DNA from: Dorea sp.
Lineage (GTDB): Bacteria > Bacillota_A > Clostridia > Lachnospirales > Lachnospiraceae
Direction of reading: 5' to 3'
Length of the DNA: 31,640 nucleotides
Assembly (NCBI GenBank): GCA_016295505.1
Contig: JAEDLC010000009.1
Span: 1 to 31,640, forward strand
Shown here in pieces: positions 15,079 through 22,389 of this stretch. How positions within the stretch are numbered: position 1 is the stretch's first letter; each line of letters begins with the position of its first letter. The notes under the pieces were generated by a model, which saw nothing but the letters and a program-made list of their open reading frames with translations, searched no databases and had not been told where the DNA came from. A program made the position numbers and the translations under genes.

Positions 15079-16353
15079 TTATTCTTCTTTTTTTGTTGTT
15101 TCGGGTTCCGGAAGATATACGTGGACGCTTTCAATCCGGTTTTTGTCAAGCTTTTCCACGATCAGTCGAATTCCGGTCTCGGTAGTAATGTGATCGCCGA
15201 CTTCCGGAAGACGATCCAGGCGCTCGATGATAAATCCGCCAAGAGAGTCGTATTCGTCAGATGTCAGATTCAGGTCCAGCCGGTCATTCAGATCGTCCAG
15301 ATTCATGGAGCCTTCTACAATATATTCGCGTTCGTTTATTTTCTGAACAAAATCTTCTTCATTTTCATCATACTCGTCGTGAATTTCCCCGACGATTTCT
15401 TCGAGAATATCTTCCAGTGTGATGAGACCGGCTGTCTCGCCGTATTCATCCAGTACAATAGCGATATTAAAGGAAGCTTCGCGCATCTCGACAAGAAGCT
15501 CAGAGATGCTCTTGTACTCATATGTGAAATATGCTTCCCGCATGATGTCGCGGATATGAAATTCACCTGTGTTGTCATATAACAGCAAGTCTTTCATATT
15601 GATCGTACCGATCACATTGTCAGTCGTTTCTTCGAAAATAGGAAGTCTCGTGAATTTGTCTTCCCGGAAGATTTCGATTAATTCTTCATAAGTGCTGTTC
15701 ACATCTGCAAATGTAACGTGTACACGAGGTACCATAACGTCTTTGGCGCGTGCATCGCCCAGATCGAACACATTATAGATCATTTCCTTTTCATCAGATT
15801 CAATCACACCATCTTCGTGGCTTACATCTACGATTGTACGCAGCTCTGATTCTGTCATCATGTCGGTTCTGGCATTCGGATCTACCCGAAGAATAAAAAG
15901 GATGCCACTGGACAGTCCATTGATCAGGATGATGGCAGGAGTCATGACCTTCATATACAGATGAATCACAGGAGCATATGCAAGAGACATCTTTTCGGCG
16001 TGAAGAGTTGCCATTGTTTTCGGCGTAATTTCTCCGAATAAGATGATCAATACAGTTAAAAGAGCGCTTGCCATCGCGATCATGGAGCCTCCAAGCCTGT
16101 AGGCAAGGCTGGTTGTCAAAGATGCGGCAGACAGGTTCACGATGTTGTTACCGATCAGGATCGCGCTCAGCATCTTGCTGGAATTGTCTGTTATGTTCAT
16201 AACAGTCTTTGCGCGTTTGTTTCCTTCATCGGCAAGCCCTCGGATTCGCATACGGTTAACGGTTGTCAGTGCGGTCTCTGCAGACGAGAAGAAAGCAGAG
16301 AGTCCTAATAAAATTAATAAAATAATTAGTTGTGAGACGTCACTCGAGTCCAA
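15079..16353 (-). CDS. CNNM/CorC-HlyC family transporter (hemolysin family protein)
   Basis: A 424-residue membrane protein, probably exporting Mg2+ or another divalent cation. The N-terminal DUF21/CNNM domain (about 1-180) has several hydrophobic helices and the motifs FFSSAETALTTVN, GNNIVN and FGEITPKTMA. A tandem CBS pair follows (VMVPRVHVTFAD to ITLEDILEEIVGEI), with GETAGLITLEDILEEIVGEI as a hallmark. The last 80 residues form the CorC_HlyC domain (EYIVEGSMNLDDLNDRL). The start is TTG, supported by AAGGAGTG nine bases upstream. Older annotations call this family hemolysins, but it is not a toxin in the known cases. Confidence 0.9.
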   Translation of the reverse strand: MDSSDVSQLIILLILLGLSAFFSSAETALTTVNRMRIRGLADEGNKRAKTVMNITDNSSKMLSAILIGNNIVNLSAASLTTSLAYRLGGSMIAMASALLTVLIILFGEITPKTMATLHAEKMSLAYAPVIHLYMKVMTPAIILINGLSSGILFILRVDPNARTDMMTESELRTIVDVSHEDGVIESDEKEMIYNVFDLGDARAKDVMVPRVHVTFADVNSTYEELIEIFREDKFTRLPIFEETTDNVIGTINMKDLLLYDNTGEFHIRDIMREAYFTYEYKSISELLVEMREASFNIAIVLDEYGETAGLITLEDILEEIVGEIHDEYDENEEDFVQKINEREYIVEGSMNLDDLNDRLDLNLTSDEYDSLGGFIIERLDRLPEVGDHITTETGIRLIVEKLDKNRIESVHVYLPEPETTKKEE

Positions 16354-16392
16354 TTGATAAGTTCACTCCTTTTTGAAATAATACTTGGAACT

Positions 16393-16421
16393 AATATAAC
16401 GCATTTAAGGTAAATTTGCAA
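16393..16421 (-). promoter_or_regulatory. Promoter of the CNNM gene
   Basis: On the minus strand TTGCAA (16421-16416) and TATATT (16398-16393) are 17 bases apart, 40 bases before the TTG start codon. Confidence 0.65.
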
Positions 16422-16428
16422 GTGTACG

Positions 16429-16457
16429 TTGAATTTAGAGGATGTTTAGTGTATGAT
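16429..16457 (+). promoter_or_regulatory. Promoter of the murB-rapZ-whiA-HPr operon
   Basis: TTGAAT (16429-16434) and TATGAT (16452-16457) with a 17-base spacer. Its -35 box lies only seven bases from the -35 box of the divergent CNNM promoter. Confidence 0.7.
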
Positions 16458-16514
16458 GAACGGTGATGACAGGTATCATGGCAGTTGAAATTGACGAAGA
16501 ATATGGAGAAGAAG

Positions 16515-17426
16515 ATGAATCAGATTATTTATAATGAGTTAAAACATATATTAACAGAAGAACAGATCAGAACAGAGGAACCGATGAGGGATCACACGAC
16601 ATTTCGCATCGGAGGACCGGCGGCTTTTTTTGTAATGCCAAAAACGGCAGAAGAAGTGAAAAATACGGTCCGCTTGTGCCGGGAAAGGAAAGTTCCTTAT
16701 TATATAGTAGGAAATGGCAGCAATCTTCTGGTATCGGATCAGGGATATGAGGGTGTGATCATTCAGATATTTAAGCAGATGAACCGGATTGAAGTGGAAG
16801 GAACTGTGATTCGTGCACAGGCAGGTGCACTTCTGTCGGCAATTGCGAACAGAGCACTGGATATGGGGCTTGCAGGATTTGAGTTTGCTGCAGGAATCCC
16901 GGGAACGCTGGGAGGCGCCTGTGTGATGAATGCCGGAGCGTATGGCGGAGAGATGAAGGATGTGCTTATAGAAGTAACTGTACTCAATGAAGAAGGAGAG
17001 ATTGTTACAATTCCGAAGGACGAACTGGAACTCGGATATCGTACCAGTGTGATCGCCAGAAAAGGATATGTAGTTCTGGAAGCGAGGATAGATCTGCAGA
17101 AAGGTGATAAGACAGAGATTAAGGCGGTCATGGATGATCTGAAGGAAAAGAGAATCAGCAAACAGCCGTTGGAGTATCCGAGCGCGGGAAGTACATTTAA
17201 AAGACCGGAAGGATATTTTGCCGGTAAGCTGATACAGGATGCAGGGCTTCGCGGATTTCGTGTCGGTGGTGCGCAGGTATCTGAAAAGCACTGTGGTTTT
17301 GTGATCAACAGAGAACAGGCTACGGCTGCGGATGTTGCTGAACTGATGCGCCGGGTGGCTGATACTGTGGAAGAAACATCAGGTGTAAGGCTGGAACCGG
17401 AAGTAAAAAGACTGGGAGAATTCTAA
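16515..17426 (+). CDS. murB: UDP-N-acetylmuramate dehydrogenase
   Basis: A 303-residue cytosolic FAD enzyme that reduces UDP-GlcNAc-enolpyruvate to UDP-MurNAc, the second committed step of peptidoglycan synthesis. Clear MurB features are HTTFRIGGPA, the FAD loop VGNGSNLLVSD, GIPGTLGGACVMNAGAYGGE, the catalytic Ser in YPSAGSTFKRP and the C-terminal Glu in RLEPEVKRLG. It is of the short type II form common in Firmicutes. A TTG (16485) and an ATG (16503) lie upstream in frame, but GGAG at 16505-16508 is correctly placed for the ATG at 16515. It is first in an operon, one base before rapZ. Confidence 0.95.
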   Translation: MNQIIYNELKHILTEEQIRTEEPMRDHTTFRIGGPAAFFVMPKTAEEVKNTVRLCRERKVPYYIVGNGSNLLVSDQGYEGVIIQIFKQMNRIEVEGTVIRAQAGALLSAIANRALDMGLAGFEFAAGIPGTLGGACVMNAGAYGGEMKDVLIEVTVLNEEGEIVTIPKDELELGYRTSVIARKGYVVLEARIDLQKGDKTEIKAVMDDLKEKRISKQPLEYPSAGSTFKRPEGYFAGKLIQDAGLRGFRVGGAQVSEKHCGFVINREQATAADVAELMRRVADTVEETSGVRLEPEVKRLGEF

Positions 17427-17427
17427 G

Positions 17428-18309
17428 ATGAGATGTGTGATTGTGACAGGTATGTCGGGCGCCGGAAAAAGTACGGCATTGAAAATGCTGGAGGATATGG
17501 GGTATTTCTGTGTGGATAATCTGCCGGTACCGCTGATACCGAAGATGGCAGATCTACTCCGTGTACCGGGGACAGAGATTAATAAAGCGGCGCTTGGCGT
17601 GGATATACGAAGCGGGCAAAACTTTCGGGAACTGGAGAAGGTGCTGGAGGAACTGGACGCTTCCGGAATGAGATATGAGATACTCTATCTGGAGTCCAGC
17701 GAAGATGTCCTGATCAAGCGATATAAAGAAACCAGACGTTTTCATCCTCTGTCAGGGAAAGACGGACGGGTGGATCAGGGGATCAGAGAAGAACGTAAGC
17801 GTCTGACATTTCTGAAGCAGAGAGCAGATTATCTGATCGACACGAGTCACATGCTGACAAGAGAACTTCGTGCGGAACTTACAAAGATTTTTGTTGAAAA
17901 TAAAGAATATAAGAATCTGTATATCTCTGTTCTGTCATTTGGGTTCAAATATGGAATTCCGGCAGATGCAGATCTGGTGTTTGATGTCCGTTTTTTGCCG
18001 AATCCATATTATATAGAAGAATTGAGACCAAAAAGCGGTAATGACAAAGAAGTAAGAGATTATGTCATGGAAAATGACAAAGCGAAGGAATTTTTAACAA
18101 AGCTGACGGATATGGTAGAATTTTTGATTCCGAATTATATCCAGGAAGGGAAGACTCAGCTGGTAATCGGCATAGGATGTACAGGAGGGAAACACAGGTC
18201 GGTGACACTGGCGAATGAGTTGTATACCGCTTTAAAACATAATGAAAATTATGGCATCCGGATTGAACATCGTGATATTGGGAAGGATGCCATTACCAAA
18301 GCAAGATAG
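17428..18309 (+). CDS. rapZ: RNase adapter / nucleotide-binding protein RapZ (YvcJ)
   Basis: A 293-residue P-loop protein. The Walker A motif GMSGAGKST (residues 8-16) and the DNLP motif (VDNLPVPLIPKM) are intact. The C-terminal domain carries the conserved GIGCTGGKHRSVTLANEL segment implicated in small-molecule and RNA binding. In E. coli RapZ controls GlmS through RNase E and small RNAs. In B. subtilis YvcJ is a nucleotide-hydrolysing protein linked to competence and cell-wall precursors. It starts one base after murB and nine bases before whiA, the usual Firmicute clustering, which suggests a tie between amino-sugar supply and wall synthesis. Confidence 0.95.
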   Translation: MRCVIVTGMSGAGKSTALKMLEDMGYFCVDNLPVPLIPKMADLLRVPGTEINKAALGVDIRSGQNFRELEKVLEELDASGMRYEILYLESSEDVLIKRYKETRRFHPLSGKDGRVDQGIREERKRLTFLKQRADYLIDTSHMLTRELRAELTKIFVENKEYKNLYISVLSFGFKYGIPADADLVFDVRFLPNPYYIEELRPKSGNDKEVRDYVMENDKAKEFLTKLTDMVEFLIPNYIQEGKTQLVIGIGCTGGKHRSVTLANELYTALKHNENYGIRIEHRDIGKDAITKAR

Positions 18310-18317
18310 GGGTAAAA

Positions 18318-19199
18318 ATGTCATTTTCAGGTGAAGTAAAAGAAGAATTGATACAGCATTATCCGAAGGCGAGACACTGTGAGCTGGCAGAATTATCTGC
18401 GATCGTACATATGAGCGGTGTGTTTGGTGAGGATAAAAAAGGTGTATGCGTTTTAAAAGTACATACGGAAAATCCTGGAGTTGCAAGAAAATGCTTTACA
18501 TTATTGAAAAAAACATTTAATATAAGAACTGATATCGTTGTCCGACGAAACACTTCAAAAGAGAGCAGCAGCTATTTCTTATATGCAAAAGGAGAAGAAC
18601 TGCTTGCGATCCGGGATACGATCGTGCATGCGGTATGCTGTAAGAGAGCGTATATCAGGGGTGCGTTTATTGCTTCGGGATCTATGAGTGATCCGAGTAA
18701 ATCGTACCATTTTGAGATTGTCTGTACAGAGAGCAGACAGGCGGAGTATCTGCGGGATATGATCAACAGCTTTGAGATGGATGCAAAGATTGTTGGCAGA
18801 AAAAAATCTTATGTTGTGTATCTGAAGGAAGGTTCACAGATTGTAGATATACTGAATGTCATGGAGGCTCATGTGGCTTTGATGGAACTGGAAAATGTAC
18901 GGATCATGAAAGAGATGCGTAATTCTGTAAATCGTAAGGTGAACTGTGAGACGGCCAATATTAACAAAACCGTATCTGCTGCAGTAAGGCAGATGGAGGA
19001 TATTATATATATCAGAGATACCATCGGTTTTGACAAGCTGCCGGAAGGACTAAAAGATGTTGCCCTTACACGTCTCGCATATCCGGAAGCAGCTTTAAAA
19101 GAGCTGGGACAGCTTATGGAACATCCGCTCGGAAAGTCCGGAGTGAATCACCGGCTCAGGAAGTTAAGTGAAATAGCAGAAAAGTTAAGGGATCAATAA
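18318..19199 (+). CDS. whiA: DNA-binding protein WhiA
   Basis: A 293-residue homologue of WhiA, which regulates sporulation in Streptomyces and influences division and nucleoid behaviour in Bacillus. It has the N-terminal opening SFSGEVKEEL, the LAGLIDADG-like core (CKRAYIRGAFIASGSMSDPSKSY is partly visible near residue 110) and a C-terminal helix-turn-helix (RLAYPEAALKELGQ, GVNHRLRKLSEIAEKL). The homing-endonuclease catalytic acids are not expected in this family. In many Firmicutes yvcK lies between rapZ and whiA; here it is absent. GGGGT just before the ATG is a modest ribosome binding site. Confidence 0.95.
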   Translation: MSFSGEVKEELIQHYPKARHCELAELSAIVHMSGVFGEDKKGVCVLKVHTENPGVARKCFTLLKKTFNIRTDIVVRRNTSKESSSYFLYAKGEELLAIRDTIVHAVCCKRAYIRGAFIASGSMSDPSKSYHFEIVCTESRQAEYLRDMINSFEMDAKIVGRKKSYVVYLKEGSQIVDILNVMEAHVALMELENVRIMKEMRNSVNRKVNCETANINKTVSAAVRQMEDIIYIRDTIGFDKLPEGLKDVALTRLAYPEAALKELGQLMEHPLGKSGVNHRLRKLSEIAEKLRDQ

Positions 19200-19215
19200 G
19201 GAGGAGCAGTTTGTT

Positions 19216-19473
19216 ATGATTAAGAAGCCTGTTACTATTCAGAACAATATGGAGATGGAAGATCGTCCGATTGCGCACCTTGTTCAGGAAGCAAGCCAGT
19301 ATTCAAGTCAGGTTTATCTTGAGATGGGAAGCAAGAAGATTAATGCGAAAAGTATTATGGGTATGATGAGTCTGAAGCTTCAGAGGGGTGAAGCGGTTAC
19401 GATAGTAGCAGAAGGACAGGATGAAGATGCTGCGGTAAAAGGTGTGGCTGATTTTTTGTCTGCTGTAAATTAA
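19216..19473 (+). CDS. HPr-like protein with Glu in place of His15 (Crh-like)
   Basis: An 85-residue HPr fold protein. The Ser46 regulatory site is intact (NAKSIMGMMSL, Ser46 exact), and the C-terminal helix pattern matches HPr. The PTS phosphorylation site is not intact: the usual GLHARPAA reads EMEDRPIA, so position 15 is Glu. The protein therefore cannot carry PTS phosphate but could still be phosphorylated on Ser46 by HPr kinase. B. subtilis Crh has the same logic (Gln15) and the same location after whiA. A role in CcpA-type carbon control or wall/carbon coordination is inferred. GGAGGAG precedes the ATG. Confidence 0.9.
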   Translation: MIKKPVTIQNNMEMEDRPIAHLVQEASQYSSQVYLEMGSKKINAKSIMGMMSLKLQRGEAVTIVAEGQDEDAAVKGVADFLSAVN

Positions 19474-19506
19474 ATTCATGATATGTAAAAACTGATTACA
19501 TATGAA

Positions 19507-19541
19507 GGGGCTGTTGCTGAAGAGTTTTCTGCGACAGTCCC
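19507..19541 (+). terminator. Hairpin at the end of the murB-HPr operon
   Basis: GGGGCTGTTGC (19507-19517) pairs over all 11 positions (two G-T) with GCGACAGTCCC (19531-19541). A T-run is lacking, so termination may be partial and allow read-through into the lipid kinase gene 31 bases on. Confidence 0.6.
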
Positions 19542-19572
19542 TGTACTATAAAAGGAGATGTGAGAATTCGAT

Positions 19573-20508
19573 ATGAAACGTTTGCTTTTTATCTATAATC
19601 CGCGTGCGGGAAAAGAGAGTCTGAAACCTCACCTTTCAGATGTGGTCGATATCTTTGTGAAGGCAGGATATGAGGTCGTAATATATCCGACACAGTCTTA
19701 TCGGGATGCTTATAAAAAAGTAAGAAAGTATAAAGCAGATGAATATGATCTGATCGTGTGCAGTGGCGGGGACGGAACGCTCGACGAAGTTGTTACGGGG
19801 ATGATGAAGCGTCCGAAGGATAAAAGAAATCCAATTGGTTATATTCCGACCGGGACAACCAATGATTTTGCAAGCAGTCTTCATATTCCGCGAGGGGTCA
19901 TGGAGGCGGCAGATAATGCGGTGAATGGTACGGTGTTCTCATGTGATGCCGGTAAGTTTAATGATGGAATCTTTGTATATGTAGCGGCATTTGGCCTGTT
20001 TACGGATGTGTCTTACCAGACCAAACAGTCCATGAAGAATGCACTGGGACATCTGGCATATGTGCTGGAAGGCGCAAAGCGGCTTTTTAATATTCCTTCT
20101 TATAAGGTAAAAGTGACACATGACGGAGAAGTGATCGAGGATGAATTTATCTATGGAATGGTAACGAATTCAAGATCGGTCGGAGGATTCCGCAACATGA
20201 TCGGCAAACAGGTGGGGTTTGATGATGGAGTGTTTGAGGTTACTCTGATTAAAACACCGAAAAATCCGATTGAACTTCAGGAGACAATCACGTCTCTGGT
20301 AGCCAAGCAGGTGGATTCCAAATATGTATATGCATTTAAGAGTGGCCATGTGACCTTTGAGTCGGTGGAAGAGATTCCATGGACGTTAGACGGTGAGTAT
20401 GGCGGGGAGCATGATGAAGTAGTGATTGAAAATCTGAATAAAGAACTTCAGATTATGATCCCAGGCGAAGAAAAAACAGAGATTGAGTGGGAAGAAGAAT
20501 ACGAATAA
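19573..20508 (+). CDS. YegS/BmrU-family lipid (diacylglycerol) kinase
   Basis: A 311-residue kinase of the DAGK catalytic superfamily. The nucleotide-binding motif SGGDGTLDEVV (GGDGT at 65-69), the IPTGTTNDFA motif (about 91-100) and the C-terminal LDGEYGGEH pattern are all present. Members phosphorylate diacylglycerol (DgkB type) or related lipids at the inner face of the membrane, recycling lipid from lipoteichoic acid synthesis; others act on phosphatidylglycerol or sphingosine. The acidic tail (EWEEEYE) is extra. The AAAGGAG upstream is 15 bases from the ATG, longer than usual, but an in-frame stop at 19561 excludes an earlier start. Confidence 0.88.
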   Translation: MKRLLFIYNPRAGKESLKPHLSDVVDIFVKAGYEVVIYPTQSYRDAYKKVRKYKADEYDLIVCSGGDGTLDEVVTGMMKRPKDKRNPIGYIPTGTTNDFASSLHIPRGVMEAADNAVNGTVFSCDAGKFNDGIFVYVAAFGLFTDVSYQTKQSMKNALGHLAYVLEGAKRLFNIPSYKVKVTHDGEVIEDEFIYGMVTNSRSVGGFRNMIGKQVGFDDGVFEVTLIKTPKNPIELQETITSLVAKQVDSKYVYAFKSGHVTFESVEEIPWTLDGEYGGEHDEVVIENLNKELQIMIPGEEKTEIEWEEEYE

Positions 20509-20540
20509 AACAAAATAAATAAAAAAAGTAAAAAAAGTAC

Positions 20541-20569
20541 TTGCTTATTGCTGACAAGTTTGTTATAAT
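20541..20569 (+). promoter_or_regulatory. Promoter of tRNA-Glu
   Basis: TTGCTT (20541-20546) and TATAAT (20564-20569) with a 17-base spacer, 20 bases before the tRNA. An 8-bp inverted repeat (GTACTTGC at 20537-20544, GCAAGTAC at 20572-20579) brackets it. Confidence 0.7.
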
Positions 20570-20589
20570 AGGCAAGTACGAAACAGCAA

Positions 20590-20661
20590 GGCTCCCTGGT
20601 CAAGCGGTCAAGACGCTAGCCTCTCACGCTGGAATCAGGGGTTCGATTCCCCTGGGAGTCA
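20590..20661 (+). tRNA. tRNA-Glu (anticodon CTC)
   Basis: A 72-base cloverleaf. The acceptor arm GGCTCCC (20590-20596) pairs with GGGAGTC (20654-20660, one G-T). The anticodon stem CTAGC/GCTGG encloses the loop CTCTCAC, giving anticodon CTC (reads GAG, Glu). The T arm is AGGGG-TTCGATT-CCCCT. The discriminator base is A at 20661, and CCA is not encoded, so it must be added after transcription. Resemblance to bacterial tRNA-Glu (loop CTTTCAC in the TTC isoacceptor) supports the identity. Confidence 0.93.
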
Positions 20662-20665
20662 CTGT

Positions 20666-20712
20666 AAAAAAGTCGTTGAATACTTGTAAAAAAGTGTTCG
20701 ACGACTTTTTTT
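20666..20712 (+). terminator. Terminator of tRNA-Glu
   Basis: An 18-bp stem (20666-20683 with 20694-20711, two G-T pairs) around a ten-base loop ends in a run of seven T residues (20706-20712). Confidence 0.9.
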
Positions 20713-20774
20713 GTTAGAATGTTAAAAAAATATTTTACCACAATGATGAAAAAAAGTAAAGCCATGAAATAGAC

Positions 20775-20788
20775 GAAATAATATTTCA
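20775..20788. promoter_or_regulatory. Candidate RpiR operator, upstream copy
   Basis: GAAATAATATTTCA, a dyad of GAAAT and ATTTC around AAT. The same 14 bases recur at 20941-20954, on the other side of the promoter. An overlapping wider dyad joins ATGAAAT (20764-20770) with ATTTCAT (20783-20789). Assignment to the RpiR protein encoded at 27258 is inferred. Confidence 0.55.
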
Positions 20789-20855
20789 TTACGTGCGTGA
20801 AAAAGGGTAAAAGTTGGTAAAAAAGACGAAAAAATGTTATAAACAATAAAACGTA

Positions 20856-20883
20856 TTGACATTTTCTGTAAAAGGCGTAAAAT
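20856..20883 (+). promoter_or_regulatory. Promoter of the sugar-uptake cluster
   Basis: A perfect TTGACA (20856-20861) and TAAAAT (20878-20883) with a 16-base spacer. The transcript would start near 20890, leaving a leader of about 100 bases. Apart from the operator-like dyads, the surrounding 20713-20990 stretch is very A-rich and holds no gene. Confidence 0.75.
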
Positions 20884-20939
20884 AAAATTACATTAAGCGC
20901 GAGATTTGTGCAAGTATTATTGAAAAATAAAGCCCGATA

Positions 20940-20954
20940 TGAAATAATATTTCA
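20940..20954. promoter_or_regulatory. Candidate RpiR operator, downstream copy
   Basis: TGAAAT-AAT-ATTTCA, two 6-base arms in perfect inversion around AAT, about 50 bases after the predicted transcription start and 36 bases before the binding-protein ATG. A repressor bound here would block elongation; bound to both copies it could loop the 166 bases between them. Confidence 0.6.
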
Positions 20955-20990
20955 CGAAGAAGCGGAAGAAAAAGTTAAGGAGGAAAAAAG

Positions 20991-22286
20991 ATGAAATTTA
21001 GCACAATTATGAAAAAGGGTATTGCCGTTGGTCTGATTGGTGTGATGATGGCAGGTCTGGTTGCATGCGGAAGCAAAGAAGAGAGCAGCAGTTCCGATGA
21101 TGCAAGTGATGAAAGTGGAGAAGCTGTGACATTGCAGTTCCAGCAGTGGTGGGGAGCAGAGCTTCCGGAAGGATATCTGGATGATATCTGCGCAAGTTTC
21201 GAAGAAGAGACAGGTATTAAGGTTGAGCTTCTGACAGCTCCTTGGGCTGACACAAAGACAGCTATTACAGCTGGTGCTACAAACGGCACAATCGCTGACA
21301 TTATCAGTGTTGATGGTGCATGGCTTGCTGAGTTCGTTGATATGGGAATCCTTTCTGACGTAGAAGCAGCTGGTGTTGATACAAGTATCGTTGGTGATGT
21401 ATGGAAAGTGGACGGAACAGGATACGTTGTACCGGTTCTTAACTTTACATATCCAATGTATGTAAACATGGACATTCTTGAGGCAGCTGGTGTTGAAGCA
21501 ATTCCTACAACATGGAGCGAACTGATCGATGCATGTAAGAAGATCACAGATGCTGGATATTCAGCATTCGCTTTAAACCTTGGAACAACAAATGCAAATG
21601 GTATCCAGAATGTATTTGGTGGAACAGGATGGGCATCAGGAATCAAGTTAAAAGACGATGATGGAAATTATGTAGTAGATGGTAACGAAGAACTTGCTTC
21701 TCTGGCTGAGTTATTCAAAACTCTGTATGACGATGGATCTTTATATCCAGGTATGAGCACACTGGAAGAGTCTGAGATGACAAGTAACTTTGCAGCTGGT
21801 AACTGTGCATTTACACTTGCTTCTGCAGCAACAATGAGCCAGTTCACAGATGTTAATTTTGAAGCTACAACAGTTCCTGTAAAAGATGGTTACGAAGGAC
21901 AGAGTGGTATCTGCTATGCAAGCTGGGCAGTAGGTATCACAGAGAACTGCGAACACAAAGAAGAAGCAGCTAAATTCATCAACTACCTGCTTGGCGGTAT
22001 TGATGGAAAAGATGGATCTGCATCTGCTGGATTAGCAGCTACAATGTCTGCATTCCCGAACAGCACAGTTGCTGAGCCGGATTACAGCGAAGCTCCAGAG
22101 CAGTTCCAGGCATTCTATGAACTGTACAAAGAGAACTATGTAATCAACGAATACATTGGTCTGCCAAACGCTTCTGATGTTATGACATCTATGACAAACG
22201 ATCTTGTATTGTATCTGGAAGGTGATCTGGACTGCGATACAATGTTAGCAAACTGGCAGGGATATCTCGACGCAGCAGGAGAATAA
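20991..22286 (+). CDS. ABC transporter sugar-binding lipoprotein (CUT1 type)
   Basis: A 431-residue extracellular solute-binding protein of family 1. The N-terminus is a lipoprotein signal (MKKGIAVGLIGVMM, lipobox LVAC with lipidated Cys26), followed by a Ser/Asp/Glu-rich linker (about 27-44) and the mature domain beginning VTLQFQQWWGAELPEG. Motifs usual for sugar binders include FEEETGIKVELL and PTTWSELIDACKKITDAGYSAFAL. It is anchored outside the membrane and delivers a mono- or oligosaccharide to the two permeases encoded next. AAGGAGG precedes the ATG, and a strong promoter with flanking dyads lies upstream. The substrate is unknown. Confidence 0.93.
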   Translation: MKFSTIMKKGIAVGLIGVMMAGLVACGSKEESSSSDDASDESGEAVTLQFQQWWGAELPEGYLDDICASFEEETGIKVELLTAPWADTKTAITAGATNGTIADIISVDGAWLAEFVDMGILSDVEAAGVDTSIVGDVWKVDGTGYVVPVLNFTYPMYVNMDILEAAGVEAIPTTWSELIDACKKITDAGYSAFALNLGTTNANGIQNVFGGTGWASGIKLKDDDGNYVVDGNEELASLAELFKTLYDDGSLYPGMSTLEESEMTSNFAAGNCAFTLASAATMSQFTDVNFEATTVPVKDGYEGQSGICYASWAVGITENCEHKEEAAKFINYLLGGIDGKDGSASAGLAATMSAFPNSTVAEPDYSEAPEQFQAFYELYKENYVINEYIGLPNASDVMTSMTNDLVLYLEGDLDCDTMLANWQGYLDAAGE

Positions 22287-22310
22287 TATAGCTAATATAA
22301 TTGTAACTAT

Positions 22311-22347
22311 AAGAAATGGGGTCGGGGCTTGGCCCCATTTCTTTATT
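22311..22347 (+). terminator. Intra-operon hairpin between binding protein and permease
   Basis: AAGAAATGGGG (22311-22321) pairs with CCCCATTTCTT (22333-22343); inner TC/GG pairs extend the stem. A short T-rich tail follows. It probably terminates part of the transcripts or protects the 3' end, so the binding protein is made in excess over the permeases, a common arrangement in CUT1 operons. Confidence 0.75.
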
Positions 22348-22389
22348 AAGTAAGACTTAACGTTAACGTATCTTTTGGAGGGATTCATT

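Noticed and set aside
16551..17308. Overlapping minus-strand open frames of 246 and 181 codons opposite murB
   Set aside because: murB is unambiguous on the plus strand; neither frame shows a domain or start signal.
15042..19541. Hairpins at 15042-15073 and 19507-19541 as copies of one mobile repeat
   Set aside because: They share only the GGG-CTGT core common in terminators of this group; loops and flanks differ.
20713..20990. Small gene or RNA in the A-rich stretch after the tRNA
   Set aside because: No frame with a ribosome binding site; content is explained by promoter and operator-like dyads.
22375..22389. TTG at 22375 as the permease start
   Set aside because: It lies just ahead of the GGAGGG site, which correctly spaces the TTG at 22390.
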